Assembly: GCA_041746635.1 (NCBI GenBank)
Contig: JBGTGQ010000052.1
Span: forward strand, 1-23,258
Reading direction: 5' to 3'
DNA length: 23,258 bases
Source: CAMASH01 sp041746635
GTDB lineage: Bacteria > Verrucomicrobiota > Verrucomicrobiia > Chthoniobacterales > Terrimicrobiaceae
Below are positions 15,484 through 22,626 of this stretch, one piece after another. The notes under the pieces are model-generated. The model did not search any database, was not told the origin of the DNA, and saw nothing but the letters and a program-made list of their open reading frames with translations. How positions within the stretch are numbered: position 1 is the stretch's first letter; each line of letters starts with the position of its first letter. A program made the translations under genes and the position numbers.

Positions 15484-17706
15484 TCACTCCTCCATCAACT
15501 TTTCAATCGTGTCGCCCCAGGCTTTAGCCAGGTCGCAGAGGGCCCAGCTCCATTCGCCGCCGTCGGCGGTGATTTTCAATTCGGGAGATTTGCTGACGAC
15601 TCCGAGTTTGCGCACGGGGACGCCGCGCCACGCGAGGAGGGCGAGGGCGGCGCTGGCGTTTTGCTTTTTGACCGAGAGGACGATGCGCGATTGGGACTCG
15701 TTGTAGAGCAAGACGGTGGGGGTAAGTCCGGTCATGCCGAAATCAATGGTGGCACCCAGTGGCTGCGGGACGGTGAGGCAGGATTCGGCGAGGTTCACGG
15801 CCAGGCCGCCTTCGGAGCAGTCGTGCGCGCTTTGCACGAGGCCCATGCGAATGAGGGCGCGGGTGGCGTCCTGCACGGCGATTTCGCGGGCGTAATCGAG
15901 GCGGGGGGGAGGACCTTGTTTGACTCCGGCGAGAAGGAGGAGGTGGGAGGCACCGAGTTCGTCGCCCAATTCGCCGAGGAGGAGGATAACGTCGCCCTCT
16001 TGTTTGAAGCACTGGGTGGTGATGTGTTTGGCATCGGCGATGAGACCGACCATGCCGACGGTGGGCGTGGGGTCGATCGAGCCGGCGGGGCTTTCGTTGT
16101 AGAGACTCACGTTGCCGCCGGTGACGGGGGTGTTAAATGCGCGGCACGCTTCGGCCAGGCCTTCGACGGCTTCGCGGAGCTGGAGGAAGTTTTCCGGTTT
16201 GTGCGGATTGCCAAAATTCAGGTTGTCGGTGACAGCGATGGGAACGGCCCCGGAACAGGCGAGGTTGCGGGCGGCCTCGGCCACGGCGATGCGGGCGCCT
16301 TCGCGGGGGTCTTGTTTGCAATAGACGGCATTGCAATCGGAGGTGGCGGCGAGGATTTTGTCGGCCTCGCGAACGATGAACACGGCCGCGTCGGAACCGG
16401 GCAGGACGGTCGCACCGAGGCGGACCATGTGGTCGTATTGCCGCCAGACCCAGCGTTTGCTGGCGATGCTGGGGTGGGCGAGGAGGGCAGTGAGTGTGTC
16501 GGCCACGTCGCACTCGATCTCGAAGTCGATTTCAGCGGGGGCGGACTTCGTGGCGGCGACGCGTTGGTAAACAGGGGCTTCGTCGGCGAGGGCGCGGGCG
16601 GGAATCTCGACCACGGTCACGCCATTTTCTTTAACGCGCATGAAGCCGTCGTCTTTCACTTCGCCGACTTGGGCGTAGGGAAGATCCCACTTTTCAAAAA
16701 TCTCCTTCACCTTGGCTTCCTCGCCTTTCTTGACGATGACAAGCATGCGTTCCTGCGACTCGCTCAGGAGCGTCTCGTAAGGGGTCATGCCGGTTTCGCG
16801 CTTGGGCACGAGGGCGAGGTCAATCTCCACACCGGTGCCGCCGCGGCTGGCGGTTTCGCAGGTCGAGCAGGTGAGGCCGGCCGCACCCATGTCCTGAATG
16901 CCGGCGACGCAGCCGCTGGCGAGGAGTTCGAGGCAGGCTTCGAGGAGAAGTTTTTCTCGGAAGGGATCGCCGACCTGGACGGCGGGGCGGTCTTCCTTGG
17001 ATTCCTCGGTGAGGTCGCGGGAGGCAAAGGCGGCTCCGGCCAGGCCGTCGCGGCCGGTTTCCGCGCCGACGTAAAAGACAGGGTTGCCGACTCCGACGGC
17101 TCCGCCGCGGGCGATTTGCTCATGGCGCAGGATGCCGAGACAGAAGACGTTGACCAACGGATTGCCGGAGTAGGAGTCGTCGAAATAAACCTCGCCGCCA
17201 ATGGTGGGGATGCCGATGCAATTGCCGTAATGGGAGATGCCGCTCACGACCCCGGCGAACAACCTGCGGTTGGTTTTTGCTTCCGGCGTGTCGCCCTCAA
17301 TGCTGCCGAAACGGAGCGAGTTCAGGCTGAAAACAGGCCGCGCCCCCATGGTGAAGATGTCGCGGATGATGCCCCCCACGCCGGTGGCCGCGCCTTGGAA
17401 GGGCTCGACGGCGCTGGGGTGGTTGTGGCTTTCCATTTTGAAGGCGACCGCCCAGCCGTCGCCGATATCAATGACACCGGCATTTTCCTCGCCGGCCTTG
17501 ACCAAGACGTTTTCGCCAGTAGTGGGAAATTTTTTCAGTTCGAGCCGGGAGTTTTTGTACGAGCAATGTTCGCTCCACATGACGGAGAAAACACCGAGTT
17601 CGGTAAAATTCGGGTCGCGTCCGAGGATGGTCTGGATGCACGCGTATTCCTCCGGGGTGAGGCCGTGCTTTGCGATGAGTTCGGGAGTGATGGCGGGATC
17701 AGACAT
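15484..17706 (-). CDS. purL: Phosphoribosylformylglycinamidine synthase subunit PurL (small type)
   Basis: Catalytic subunit of FGAR amidotransferase, purine pathway step 4: uses ATP and ammonia from PurQ. 740 residues, the small form that needs separate PurS and PurQ, and both are encoded just upstream. Motifs are WSEHCSYKNSR at 44-54, KMESHNHPSAVEPFQGAATG at 90-109, GGIIRDIFTMGARP at 111-124, GEVYFDDSYSGNPLVNVFCL, and MGAAGLTCSTCETASRGGTG. The ATG at 17706 gives the family start (SDPAITPELIAKHGL). The frame remains open to 17748, but the added residues come from the spacer repeat. A GxxExxY gene separates it from purQ. Confidence 0.97.
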   Translation of the reverse strand: MSDPAITPELIAKHGLTPEEYACIQTILGRDPNFTELGVFSVMWSEHCSYKNSRLELKKFPTTGENVLVKAGEENAGVIDIGDGWAVAFKMESHNHPSAVEPFQGAATGVGGIIRDIFTMGARPVFSLNSLRFGSIEGDTPEAKTNRRLFAGVVSGISHYGNCIGIPTIGGEVYFDDSYSGNPLVNVFCLGILRHEQIARGGAVGVGNPVFYVGAETGRDGLAGAAFASRDLTEESKEDRPAVQVGDPFREKLLLEACLELLASGCVAGIQDMGAAGLTCSTCETASRGGTGVEIDLALVPKRETGMTPYETLLSESQERMLVIVKKGEEAKVKEIFEKWDLPYAQVGEVKDDGFMRVKENGVTVVEIPARALADEAPVYQRVAATKSAPAEIDFEIECDVADTLTALLAHPSIASKRWVWRQYDHMVRLGATVLPGSDAAVFIVREADKILAATSDCNAVYCKQDPREGARIAVAEAARNLACSGAVPIAVTDNLNFGNPHKPENFLQLREAVEGLAEACRAFNTPVTGGNVSLYNESPAGSIDPTPTVGMVGLIADAKHITTQCFKQEGDVILLLGELGDELGASHLLLLAGVKQGPPPRLDYAREIAVQDATRALIRMGLVQSAHDCSEGGLAVNLAESCLTVPQPLGATIDFGMTGLTPTVLLYNESQSRIVLSVKKQNASAALALLAWRGVPVRKLGVVSKSPELKITADGGEWSWALCDLAKAWGDTIEKLMEE

Positions 17707-17720
17707 GGGATGATTGTTTT

Positions 17721-17750
17721 TAACCACCAAGGGCATCAAAAACACCAAGC
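17721..17750 (+). repeat. Left arm of CACCAAGG repeat, next to the GxxExxY stop codon
   Basis: TAACCACCAAGGGCATCAAA followed by AACACCAAGC. It ends exactly at the stop codon of the GxxExxY gene (17751-17753) and stands 14 nt upstream of the purL start. The matching arm in reverse orientation lies at 18113-18146. Confidence 0.75.
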
Positions 17751-18149
17751 TTAAGAGACAAGGCGTTTGATGCCATGCTTAAGCAGTGGCGTGTTGAAGT
17801 TGATCAGGAGGCCAAGGTGCAGTCCGGTGAGCTTGAGGTAGGTGAGAACTTGGGCGGTGTGAATACCCAGCAGGCTTTCTACGGCTTTGAGTTCAACGAG
17901 GACACAACCTTCGACAAGAAGATCGGCGCGGAAGCCTGCTTCGAAACGCAGGTTGCGATAAGCGATGGGAATCTGCTTTTGGACTTCGATAGCGAAACCA
18001 CGTTCGACGAGTTCAGCCGCCAGGCATTTTTCATAGACAGATTCGAGCAGCCCAGGACCCAAGGTGCGATGCACCATCAATGCCGCGTCCACGATGGCTC
18101 GCGCCACCTCATCCTCCTTGGTGCTCTTGGTGTCCTTGGCGGTTAACAT
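17751..18149 (-). CDS. GxxExxY family protein (PD-(D/E)XK nuclease-like)
   Basis: 132 residues. The name-giving motif is GLLESVYEKC (Gly33, Glu36, Tyr39). FRADLLVEGCVLVELKAVE at 73-91 holds Asp76, Glu86 and Lys88, the D...ExK pattern of the PD-(D/E)XK nuclease fold. It ends with YLKLTGLHLGLLINFN and a basic tail. The cellular role of the family is not established. The first 12 codons (MLTAKDTKSTKE) are a translated part of the CACCAAGG repeat, so repeat and gene are physically one unit. The ATG at 18149 is 3 nt after the purQ stop. The gene interrupts the otherwise tight purS-purQ-purL order. Confidence 0.93.
   Translation of the reverse strand: MLTAKDTKSTKEDEVARAIVDAALMVHRTLGPGLLESVYEKCLAAELVERGFAIEVQKQIPIAYRNLRFEAGFRADLLVEGCVLVELKAVESLLGIHTAQVLTYLKLTGLHLGLLINFNTPLLKHGIKRLVS
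18113..18146 (-). repeat. Right arm of CACCAAGG repeat, inside the GxxExxY start
   Basis: On the minus strand it reads TTAACCGCCAAGGACACCAA followed by GAGCACCAAGG. It begins at the second base after the GxxExxY ATG and is translated as its N-terminus. Together with 17721-17750 it forms an inverted pair around the gene. Confidence 0.75.
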
Positions 18150-18152
18150 TTT

Positions 18153-18863
18153 CTATGCGGCTTTGCGCAAAGGCGAGGCCGGCCAGTCGAGGATGCTTTG
18201 GAAAATCACGCGGCCGTCGGTGCTGCCGAGGAGCGGGTCGCAGGCGCGTTCGGGGTGGGGCATGAGGCCGAACACATTGCCGGCTTCGTTGCGGATGCCG
18301 GCGATGTTTTGCCGTGAACCGTTCGGGTTGGCCGCATCGGTGACGCGGCCCCCGGAGTCGGCGTAGCGGAGGAGAACCTGACCGTGGAGTTGCAGACGGT
18401 GAAGAGTTTCGTCGTCGGCGAAATAGCAACCTTCCCCGTGGGCGATGGGGATGTTGAGCAGGGTGCCGGTCCAGGTCGCGTTGGTGAAGGAGGTGTTGTG
18501 ATATTCGACGCGCACCTTGACGTGCTGGCAGACGAAATGCAGGCCGCGGTTGCGCACCAGCGCGCCGGGCAGCAGGCCGGATTCGCAAAGGATCTGGAAA
18601 CCATTGCAAATACCAATGACAGTTCCGCCCGCAGCCGCGAAATCCTTCACTGCTCGCATAATGGGCGAGAACCGGGCGATGGCGCCACAGCGCAGGTAAT
18701 CGCCATAGGAAAATCCCCCCGGCACGACGACGGCATCGAAACCGGCGAGCGAGGAGTCCTTGTGCCAGACATAGTCGGCGGAAGCGCCGGGAAAACCATT
18801 GAGAGCGTGGATGCAGTCCTGGTCGCAATTGGACCCGGGGAAGCGAATGACGGCGAATTTCAT
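18153..18863 (-). CDS. purQ: Phosphoribosylformylglycinamidine synthase subunit PurQ (glutaminase)
   Basis: Class I glutamine amidotransferase that feeds ammonia to PurL. 236 residues. The nucleophile is Cys86 in GICNGFQILC; the rest of the triad is His203 and Glu205 in MPHPERACDP. The start MKFAVIRFPGSNCDQD and VVVPGGFSYGDYLRCGA at 46-62 are typical. The ATG at 18863 is clear; upstream frame extension runs through repeat and purS in another frame and is not coding. An inverted-repeat element of 76 bp separates it from purS. The GxxExxY gene follows after 3 nt. Confidence 0.97.
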   Translation of the reverse strand: MKFAVIRFPGSNCDQDCIHALNGFPGASADYVWHKDSSLAGFDAVVVPGGFSYGDYLRCGAIARFSPIMRAVKDFAAAGGTVIGICNGFQILCESGLLPGALVRNRGLHFVCQHVKVRVEYHNTSFTNATWTGTLLNIPIAHGEGCYFADDETLHRLQLHGQVLLRYADSGGRVTDAANPNGSRQNIAGIRNEAGNVFGLMPHPERACDPLLGSTDGRVIFQSILDWPASPLRKAA

Positions 18864-18874
18864 AAAAGATTTTT

Positions 18875-18950
18875 CACCACCAAGGACACAAAGGTCACCA
18901 AGGGAAATACAGTCATATATCTTGGTGTTCTTGGTGCGCTTGGTGGTTAG
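18875..18950. repeat. Empty inverted pair of CACCAAGG repeats (hairpin) between purS and purQ
   Basis: CACCACCAAGGACACAAAGG at 18875-18894 continues TCACCAAGGG. CTTGGTGTTCTTGGTGCGCT at 18921-18940 continues TGGTGGTTAG, and is its imperfect reverse complement. The arms are about 28-30 nt and the AT-rich loop about 17 nt. This is the same pair of arms that flanks the GxxExxY gene, but with no gene inside. Its end supplies the purS stop codon (TAA, complement of 18947-18949). Confidence 0.75.
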
Positions 18951-19180
18951 TTTTGAATCTCCAGTTTGTAATCCTCGATGACGGGGTTGGAGAGGAGGTC
19001 GCGGGCGATTTCGTGGAGTTTCGCTTCGTCGGCGCCGCCGGGGAGTTCGATCTCGATGGATTTGCCGACGCGGACGTGTCCGACGGTTTCCAAGCCGAGG
19101 TGTTTCATGGCTTCGGCGGTGGCGGCCCCCTGGGGGTCGAGCACGGAAGGTTTTGGCATTACGGTCACAATGGCTTTCAC
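18947..19180 (-). CDS. purS: Phosphoribosylformylglycinamidine synthase subunit PurS
   Basis: Small structural subunit that holds PurQ and PurL together. 77 residues: KAIVTVMPKPSVLDPQGAA at 2-20, then MKHLGLETVGHVRVGKSIEI and a C-terminal DLLSNPVIEDYKLEI, the full family pattern. The GTG at 19180 is the only start that gives the normal N-terminus. The stop TAA belongs to the repeat element inserted behind it, so the last residues may have been shortened or replaced. A further repeat copy lies 11 nt upstream of the start, where control elements would be expected. Confidence 0.93.
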   Translation of the reverse strand: MKAIVTVMPKPSVLDPQGAATAEAMKHLGLETVGHVRVGKSIEIELPGGADEAKLHEIARDLLSNPVIEDYKLEIQN

Positions 19181-19190
19181 GGGGTGGAGT

Positions 19191-19217
19191 TAACCACCAA
19201 GGACACAAAGGACACCA
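19191..19217 (+). repeat. Single CACCAAGG repeat in the lnt-purS spacer
   Basis: TAACCACCAAGGACACAAAG followed by GACACCAAG is a near-exact copy of the arm at 18875-18900. No reverse partner stands next to it; the next reverse copy is at 18921-18950, on the far side of purS. It fills half of the 46-nt spacer between the lnt stop (19227) and the purS start (19180). Confidence 0.7.
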
Positions 19218-19226
19218 AGAAAAATC

Positions 19227-20780
19227 TCAGGAATCTTTCCGGCGCAAGAATGCCCACCCGCCCGCGAGCAGACCAGTAGCCAGACAGGCGAGCGAAAAGA
19301 CCTCGCCATTGAGCGTGTAGAAGGTCTTTTTTGGCGACTTGGGCACGTCCACTTGGGCAGTGAAAAATCCTTCAGTGAATGGTTTATACTGACTCCGCAC
19401 GCGGCCGTAGCCGTCAATGATGCAGCTTACGCCCGTATTGGCGGCCCGGGCCATGGGGATCTTGGTTTCCACGCAGCGGAAGACGGCATTGACCAAATGT
19501 TGCTGCGCGCCGGCGCTGTGGAGGAACCATCCGTCATTGGTCACGTTGACAAAAAGCTGCGCGCCGCGCAGGACGAACTGTCGCGCGAGGTCGCCCAGGG
19601 TGTCCTCAAAACAAACCAGCGGCGCGATTTTGACCGGCGGGCGCGCCATTTCCAGCACGGTCGCATCGCGTCCGAAATCAAAATCGTCCGGCACCTGCGC
19701 CGTGACCCATTCGGGATAGCTGATCCACTCCCGGAAAGGCAGGAATTCCCCAAAGGGCACGAGGTGCATTTTATTATAAATCTGCGCGTTCGCCCCCTTC
19801 TCGGTCAGAAGCACGATGGAATTGTAGTCGCCCGTGTCGCTGAGATTCACCGTGCCGAGAAGGAAATCCCCCTCGTGCTTTTCGGCCAGCCCACGCACGA
19901 CATCCCAATTGCGCTGATCGGAGAAAAGCGGGCGCGGCGTGGCCGCCTCGGGCCAGATGATCAAGTCGGGTTTGACCGCCATGGCTGTATCGGTGAGGCG
20001 GACGTGCTGTTGCAAAATGTTTTCCTCCTGCGCGGGATCGCGTTTGAGCAGCAAGGGGACGTTGCCCTGCACGATGGCCACGCTGAGCGGCTCGCTGGCC
20101 TGGGGCGGGGCAAAGAGTTCCCTCACGCCGTAGCTGAAGGCCACCGCGATGAGCGCGACGGTGAGGCTGAAATCGTAATGCGGCCTCAGTTTGTGCCGTC
20201 CGAGTTCCATGCGCAGACGCTTCACCGTGATCACGATCATGAGGTTCACCATCACCAGGAGAAACGACAACCCTCCCACGCCGGTGATGTCGCAGATTTG
20301 GATGAGGGCGATGTTTTCGTGCAGGGTCACTCCCAGCGCGTTCCAGCCGAAGATGAGGCCTCGAATCCATTCCAACCCCACCCAGGCCGCAGCCGCGAGC
20401 GCGGCGACCCGCAGGTTGTTGGCGGACTTCATCCACACCGGCCGGGCCTCGAAGGGCGATTGGCGCGGCTTCAACACCCCGACCAAGACCGCCCACACCG
20501 CCGGATAGACCGCCAGATAAAGGCACAACGCGATCCAGCCCGGCAAGGTCACCGTGATCAGCCAATGAAAACAGCCGATAAAATATCCGCAGCCCGTCAC
20601 ATACCCGAGGAGGAAAAGCCGCGCCCCCTCGCGCCGCGGCCACGGTTCGGAAAACCACAGCGCCGCCACCAGCGGAGTCAGTGCCATCCAAGCCAGCCCG
20701 CCAAAACTCGCGGGCGCGAAACACAACGCCAGCAACATGCCGCTGAGCAGCGCGGCGAACCAGGGCCAGAGACGTTTCAT
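19227..20780 (-). CDS. lnt: Apolipoprotein N-acyltransferase
   Basis: Inner-membrane enzyme that adds the third acyl chain to lipoproteins. About 517 residues. Several membrane segments fill the first 220 residues (including about 8-26, 56-74, 82-101, 166-186, 205-219). The periplasmic nitrilase-like domain follows. Its catalytic triad is visible: Glu278 in IWPEAATP, Lys337 in YNKMHLVPFGEFLPF and Cys390 in LVCFEDTLGD. A further membrane segment closes the protein (about 490-508). I chose the ATG at 20780 (MKRLWPW); an ATG five codons upstream (20795) is nearly as good. It supports a Gram-negative envelope. It is the first gene of the minus-strand lnt-pur run. Confidence 0.94.
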   Translation of the reverse strand: MKRLWPWFAALLSGMLLALCFAPASFGGLAWMALTPLVAALWFSEPWPRREGARLFLLGYVTGCGYFIGCFHWLITVTLPGWIALCLYLAVYPAVWAVLVGVLKPRQSPFEARPVWMKSANNLRVAALAAAAWVGLEWIRGLIFGWNALGVTLHENIALIQICDITGVGGLSFLLVMVNLMIVITVKRLRMELGRHKLRPHYDFSLTVALIAVAFSYGVRELFAPPQASEPLSVAIVQGNVPLLLKRDPAQEENILQQHVRLTDTAMAVKPDLIIWPEAATPRPLFSDQRNWDVVRGLAEKHEGDFLLGTVNLSDTGDYNSIVLLTEKGANAQIYNKMHLVPFGEFLPFREWISYPEWVTAQVPDDFDFGRDATVLEMARPPVKIAPLVCFEDTLGDLARQFVLRGAQLFVNVTNDGWFLHSAGAQQHLVNAVFRCVETKIPMARAANTGVSCIIDGYGRVRSQYKPFTEGFFTAQVDVPKSPKKTFYTLNGEVFSLACLATGLLAGGWAFLRRKDS

Positions 20781-20795
20781 GCGGAAGCACGGCAT

Positions 20796-21226
20796 CAGCC
20801 GCGCGGCGGGATTTCAATAGGAAAAGTCATTTTTTCGACGCGGAAGCTGCCTCTGCCCGAATTTGACCGCGTCGTTAAAAACTCCGCAAGGTCCGGGCTT
20901 TCGCCTGAACCCTTGCTTCGATTTCGCATCTTGCCGCTCGCAGGAGGCAGGGGCGCAATGAGGCGTTACCCGGTCTCTCGAATCAGCTCCACGATCGTTG
21001 AATCGATAGCGCGTGCAAGAGCTCCTCCGGATCGTTCACGGTTCAGGGATTACCCGGCTTTGGTTGGAGCCAGGCGAAACGTTGCCGCAAGGTGAGGGCG
21101 GTTATGATCCTTTCGATTACAGACAACGAGCGGAGACGTTCCAACTCGTGCATCTCTGAACGCCTAGCGCACGCACTGCGGCGCGGTCGGTGGGGGTGAA
21201 ACAGATGGGCTCTGACACGAATGGCG
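20796..21226. other. Gene-free stretch between lnt and the recombinase remnant
   Basis: I see no supportable gene in these 431 bases. An 8-bp inverted repeat CGACGCGG (20836-20843) / CCGCGTCG (20867-20874) with A/T-rich flanks lies about 55-95 nt upstream of lnt and could be an operator. If the recombinase at 21227-21499 was once full length, its lost catalytic domain would have lain here, but I find no H-x-x-R or final Tyr box in any frame. Confidence 0.4.
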
Positions 21227-21499
21227 TTAAGATAAGGTCCGTGGCATCGGCATCCTGCCGATAATCTTCCGGAAACATCGGCTGGAAGCTTCGCAGTATT
21301 GAGACTGGCCCTTCGATGCCAATTTGTCCAAAAACGGGGCGATGCTTTGCACCGCGCGTGGCGGGTGTTCGTATTTCTGGCAGAAATCCAGATAAAATCT
21401 CAGCCATCGCTGGTAGGAAGGGCGTTCAGGCTCCGGTACGTCCGCCCCAGCCATACGCCGCTCGTAGGCCACCACAGTTTGTTGCGAAAGGGCAATCAT
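21227..21499 (-). pseudogene. Truncated tyrosine recombinase (probable integron integrase, N-terminal domain only)
   Basis: 90 residues from the ATG at 21499. VVAYERRMAGADVPEPERPS, then YQRWLRFYLDFCQKYEHPP and FLDKLASKGQSQ, look like the SAM-like DNA-binding domain at the start of tyrosine recombinases, especially those of chromosomal integrons. The frame stops where the domain would pass into the catalytic half, and none of the catalytic residues (R, H-x-x-R, Y) is present. It points left, away from two small plus-strand genes with attC-like sites, the classic layout of intI and its cassettes. A strong palindrome stands 7 nt upstream of the ATG. It could instead be a truncated phage or transposon integrase. 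Confidence 0.55.
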
Positions 21500-21505
21500 G
21501 GCTTT

Positions 21506-21542
21506 TATCGGATATCCACCCATTTTAGGGTGATATCCGATA
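21506..21542. repeat. Strong palindrome in front of the recombinase start
   Basis: TATCGGATATCCACCC (21506-21521) pairs with GGGTGATATCCGATA (21528-21542): 15 base pairs, one bulged C at 21517, loop ATTTTA. It ends 7 nt from the recombinase ATG. A second, less perfect copy is at 21670-21700. Likely a protein-binding site or attI element. Confidence 0.7.
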
Positions 21543-21621
21543 TTTGAACCGCTCGCCGCAACGTGGTCGATCGTCAAAGCCCTTGATTTCAGCGGAAGAC
21601 GACTTGTCCGCCTTCCTTTTT

Positions 21622-21728
21622 TTCGGCTACTCTTGGCCACACTATGCCAGCCTCAACCCCATCCTTTTGTCGGATATCACCCCAAAATATGTGAATATCC
21701 AGACTGGCATAATCATTTGTTCGGCTAC
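21622..21728 (+). other. attI-like region of the integron
   Basis: Between recombinase and first cassette. The core-like site GTTCGGC at 21719-21725 precedes the first cassette gene by 9 nt. TTCGGCTAC occurs twice in direct orientation, at 21622-21630 and 21720-21728. Between these lie TATGCCAG (21643-21650) and its exact inverse CTGGCATA (21704-21711). Nested inside them is a second copy of the GGATATC palindrome (21670-21700, CGGATATCACCCC / GTGAATATCC). Known attI sites also combine a core with direct repeats. Assignment rests on layout, not on similarity to a known attI. Confidence 0.45.
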
Positions 21729-21734
21729 AAAGAA

Positions 21735-22067
21735 ATGGGGCTATTCGTATTTATCATGATTCCCGTAGGAGTTAGCGTCTTATCCGCGCTTCTTGCATGT
21801 CGAAGGCTCACAAGCCGGTTTCGTCCCCTGGGTTTCTTGACTGTATTTGTGACGGCATCCATCGGCCCAACGGCATTTCTGGTTTATATGGTTATCGTTG
21901 AAAGAGACACTTCTTTTACCGCTGACTATTGGCTTGGAAATGCAAAACCCGGTGCTTTTGATATCTTGATTCCAACGACAGGGATTCTGTTTGCCGCCGC
22001 TCTCGCAGCAAACTCATTGATTGCCTATTTGCACGATAGAAAATGTCCAGAGACAGAAAATGCCTAA
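21735..22067 (+). CDS. Small membrane protein of unknown function (integron cassette 1)
   Basis: 110 residues with about three membrane segments: 2-20 (GLFVFIMIPVGVSVLSALLA), about 30-50 and about 80-98. A short loop with ERDTSFTADYWLGNAKPGAF lies between the second and third. I recognise no family. ATG 21735 is chosen because it opens directly on a membrane segment and lies 9 nt after the core site GTTCGGC, as in cassettes; the frame is open further upstream through the attI-like palindrome, which is unlikely to be coding. The stop TAA lies within GCCTAAC, the first arm of the attC-like site, a hallmark of cassette genes. GC is lower than in the housekeeping genes. Confidence 0.6.
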   Translation: MGLFVFIMIPVGVSVLSALLACRRLTSRFRPLGFLTVFVTASIGPTAFLVYMVIVERDTSFTADYWLGNAKPGAFDILIPTTGILFAAALAANSLIAYLHDRKCPETENA

Positions 22068-22166
22068 CGCGAGCGACGTAACCCTCCACCGCTGTCACTT
22101 TGGGTGCTGGGCTTCGCCGCACCCGACGTGCCAGCGGTTCCGGGCACGTCATCGCCGACGTTCGAC
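22062..22166 (+). other. attC-like recombination site of cassette 1
   Basis: 105 nt. It begins with GCCTAAC (22062-22068, fits R'' = RYYYAAC) and ends with GTTCGAC (22160-22166, fits R' = GTTRRRY except the fourth base). Between them is an imperfect palindrome: GCGA/TCGC, CGT/ACG, ACCGCTG (22088-22094) with CAGCGGT (22132-22138), and a terminal hairpin GGGTGC (22102-22107) / GCACCC (22119-22124). The preceding stop codon lies in R'' and the next gene starts 9 nt after R'. Confidence 0.65.
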
Positions 22167-22174
22167 AAAAAAAT

Positions 22175-22621
22175 ATGACCACTCGTATTAACACTTTTAC
22201 TGGCTTCTGGATGCGCGCCATTGCAACGCTTATTGACACTATTTTGCTGTCGTTTGTGCTATTTCCTCCCTTGATCTGTATTTATGGGTGGAGCTACTTT
22301 GATCCGGATGTGACGGGTTTTGTTGCGGGGCCAGCCGACCTTGTCATCTCATGGATTGTTCCAATCTTTATTATTATTGGTTTCTGGGTTTGGAGGCAGG
22401 CGACGCCGGGGAAGATGATCATTCAATCCAAGATCGTTGATGCCACAACAGGAGAACAACCAACGATAAAGCAATGGATTATCAGATACATAGGATATTT
22501 TGTATCGGCACTCCCTCTTTGCCTTGGATATATTTGGATAGCATTCGATAAGCGCAAGCAAGGATGGCACGATAAGATGGCCGGGACCGTTGTCCTCCAC
22601 AAAAGCGATCAATCAAAATAA
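22175..22621 (+). CDS. RDD family membrane protein (integron cassette 2)
   Basis: 148 residues. The family's signature is complete: GFWMRAIATLIDTILL with the Arg and Asp near the N-terminus, QATPGKMIIQSKIVDATTGE in the middle, and KQGWHDKMAGTVVL near the end. Three to four membrane segments (about 14-35, 54-71, 100-122). RDD proteins are small membrane proteins; some act as ion exchangers, but for most the role is unknown. ATG 22175 follows the attC-like core GTTCGAC by 8 nt. The sequence right after the stop (GTCGAA, 22622-22627) looks like the first arm of its own attC, broken by the element to the right. Confidence 0.85.
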   Translation: MTTRINTFTGFWMRAIATLIDTILLSFVLFPPLICIYGWSYFDPDVTGFVAGPADLVISWIVPIFIIIGFWVWRQATPGKMIIQSKIVDATTGEQPTIKQWIIRYIGYFVSALPLCLGYIWIAFDKRKQGWHDKMAGTVVLHKSDQSK

Positions 22622-22626
22622 GTCGA

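Noticed and set aside
17721..19217. Possible CRISPR array from the recurring CACCAAGG repeats
   Set aside because: The copies alternate in orientation, are irregularly spaced with genes between them, and no cas genes are present.
20796..21120. tRNA or small RNA gene upstream of lnt
   Set aside because: I tried to find a cloverleaf or T-loop consensus (GTTCRANNC) with pairing arms and found none.
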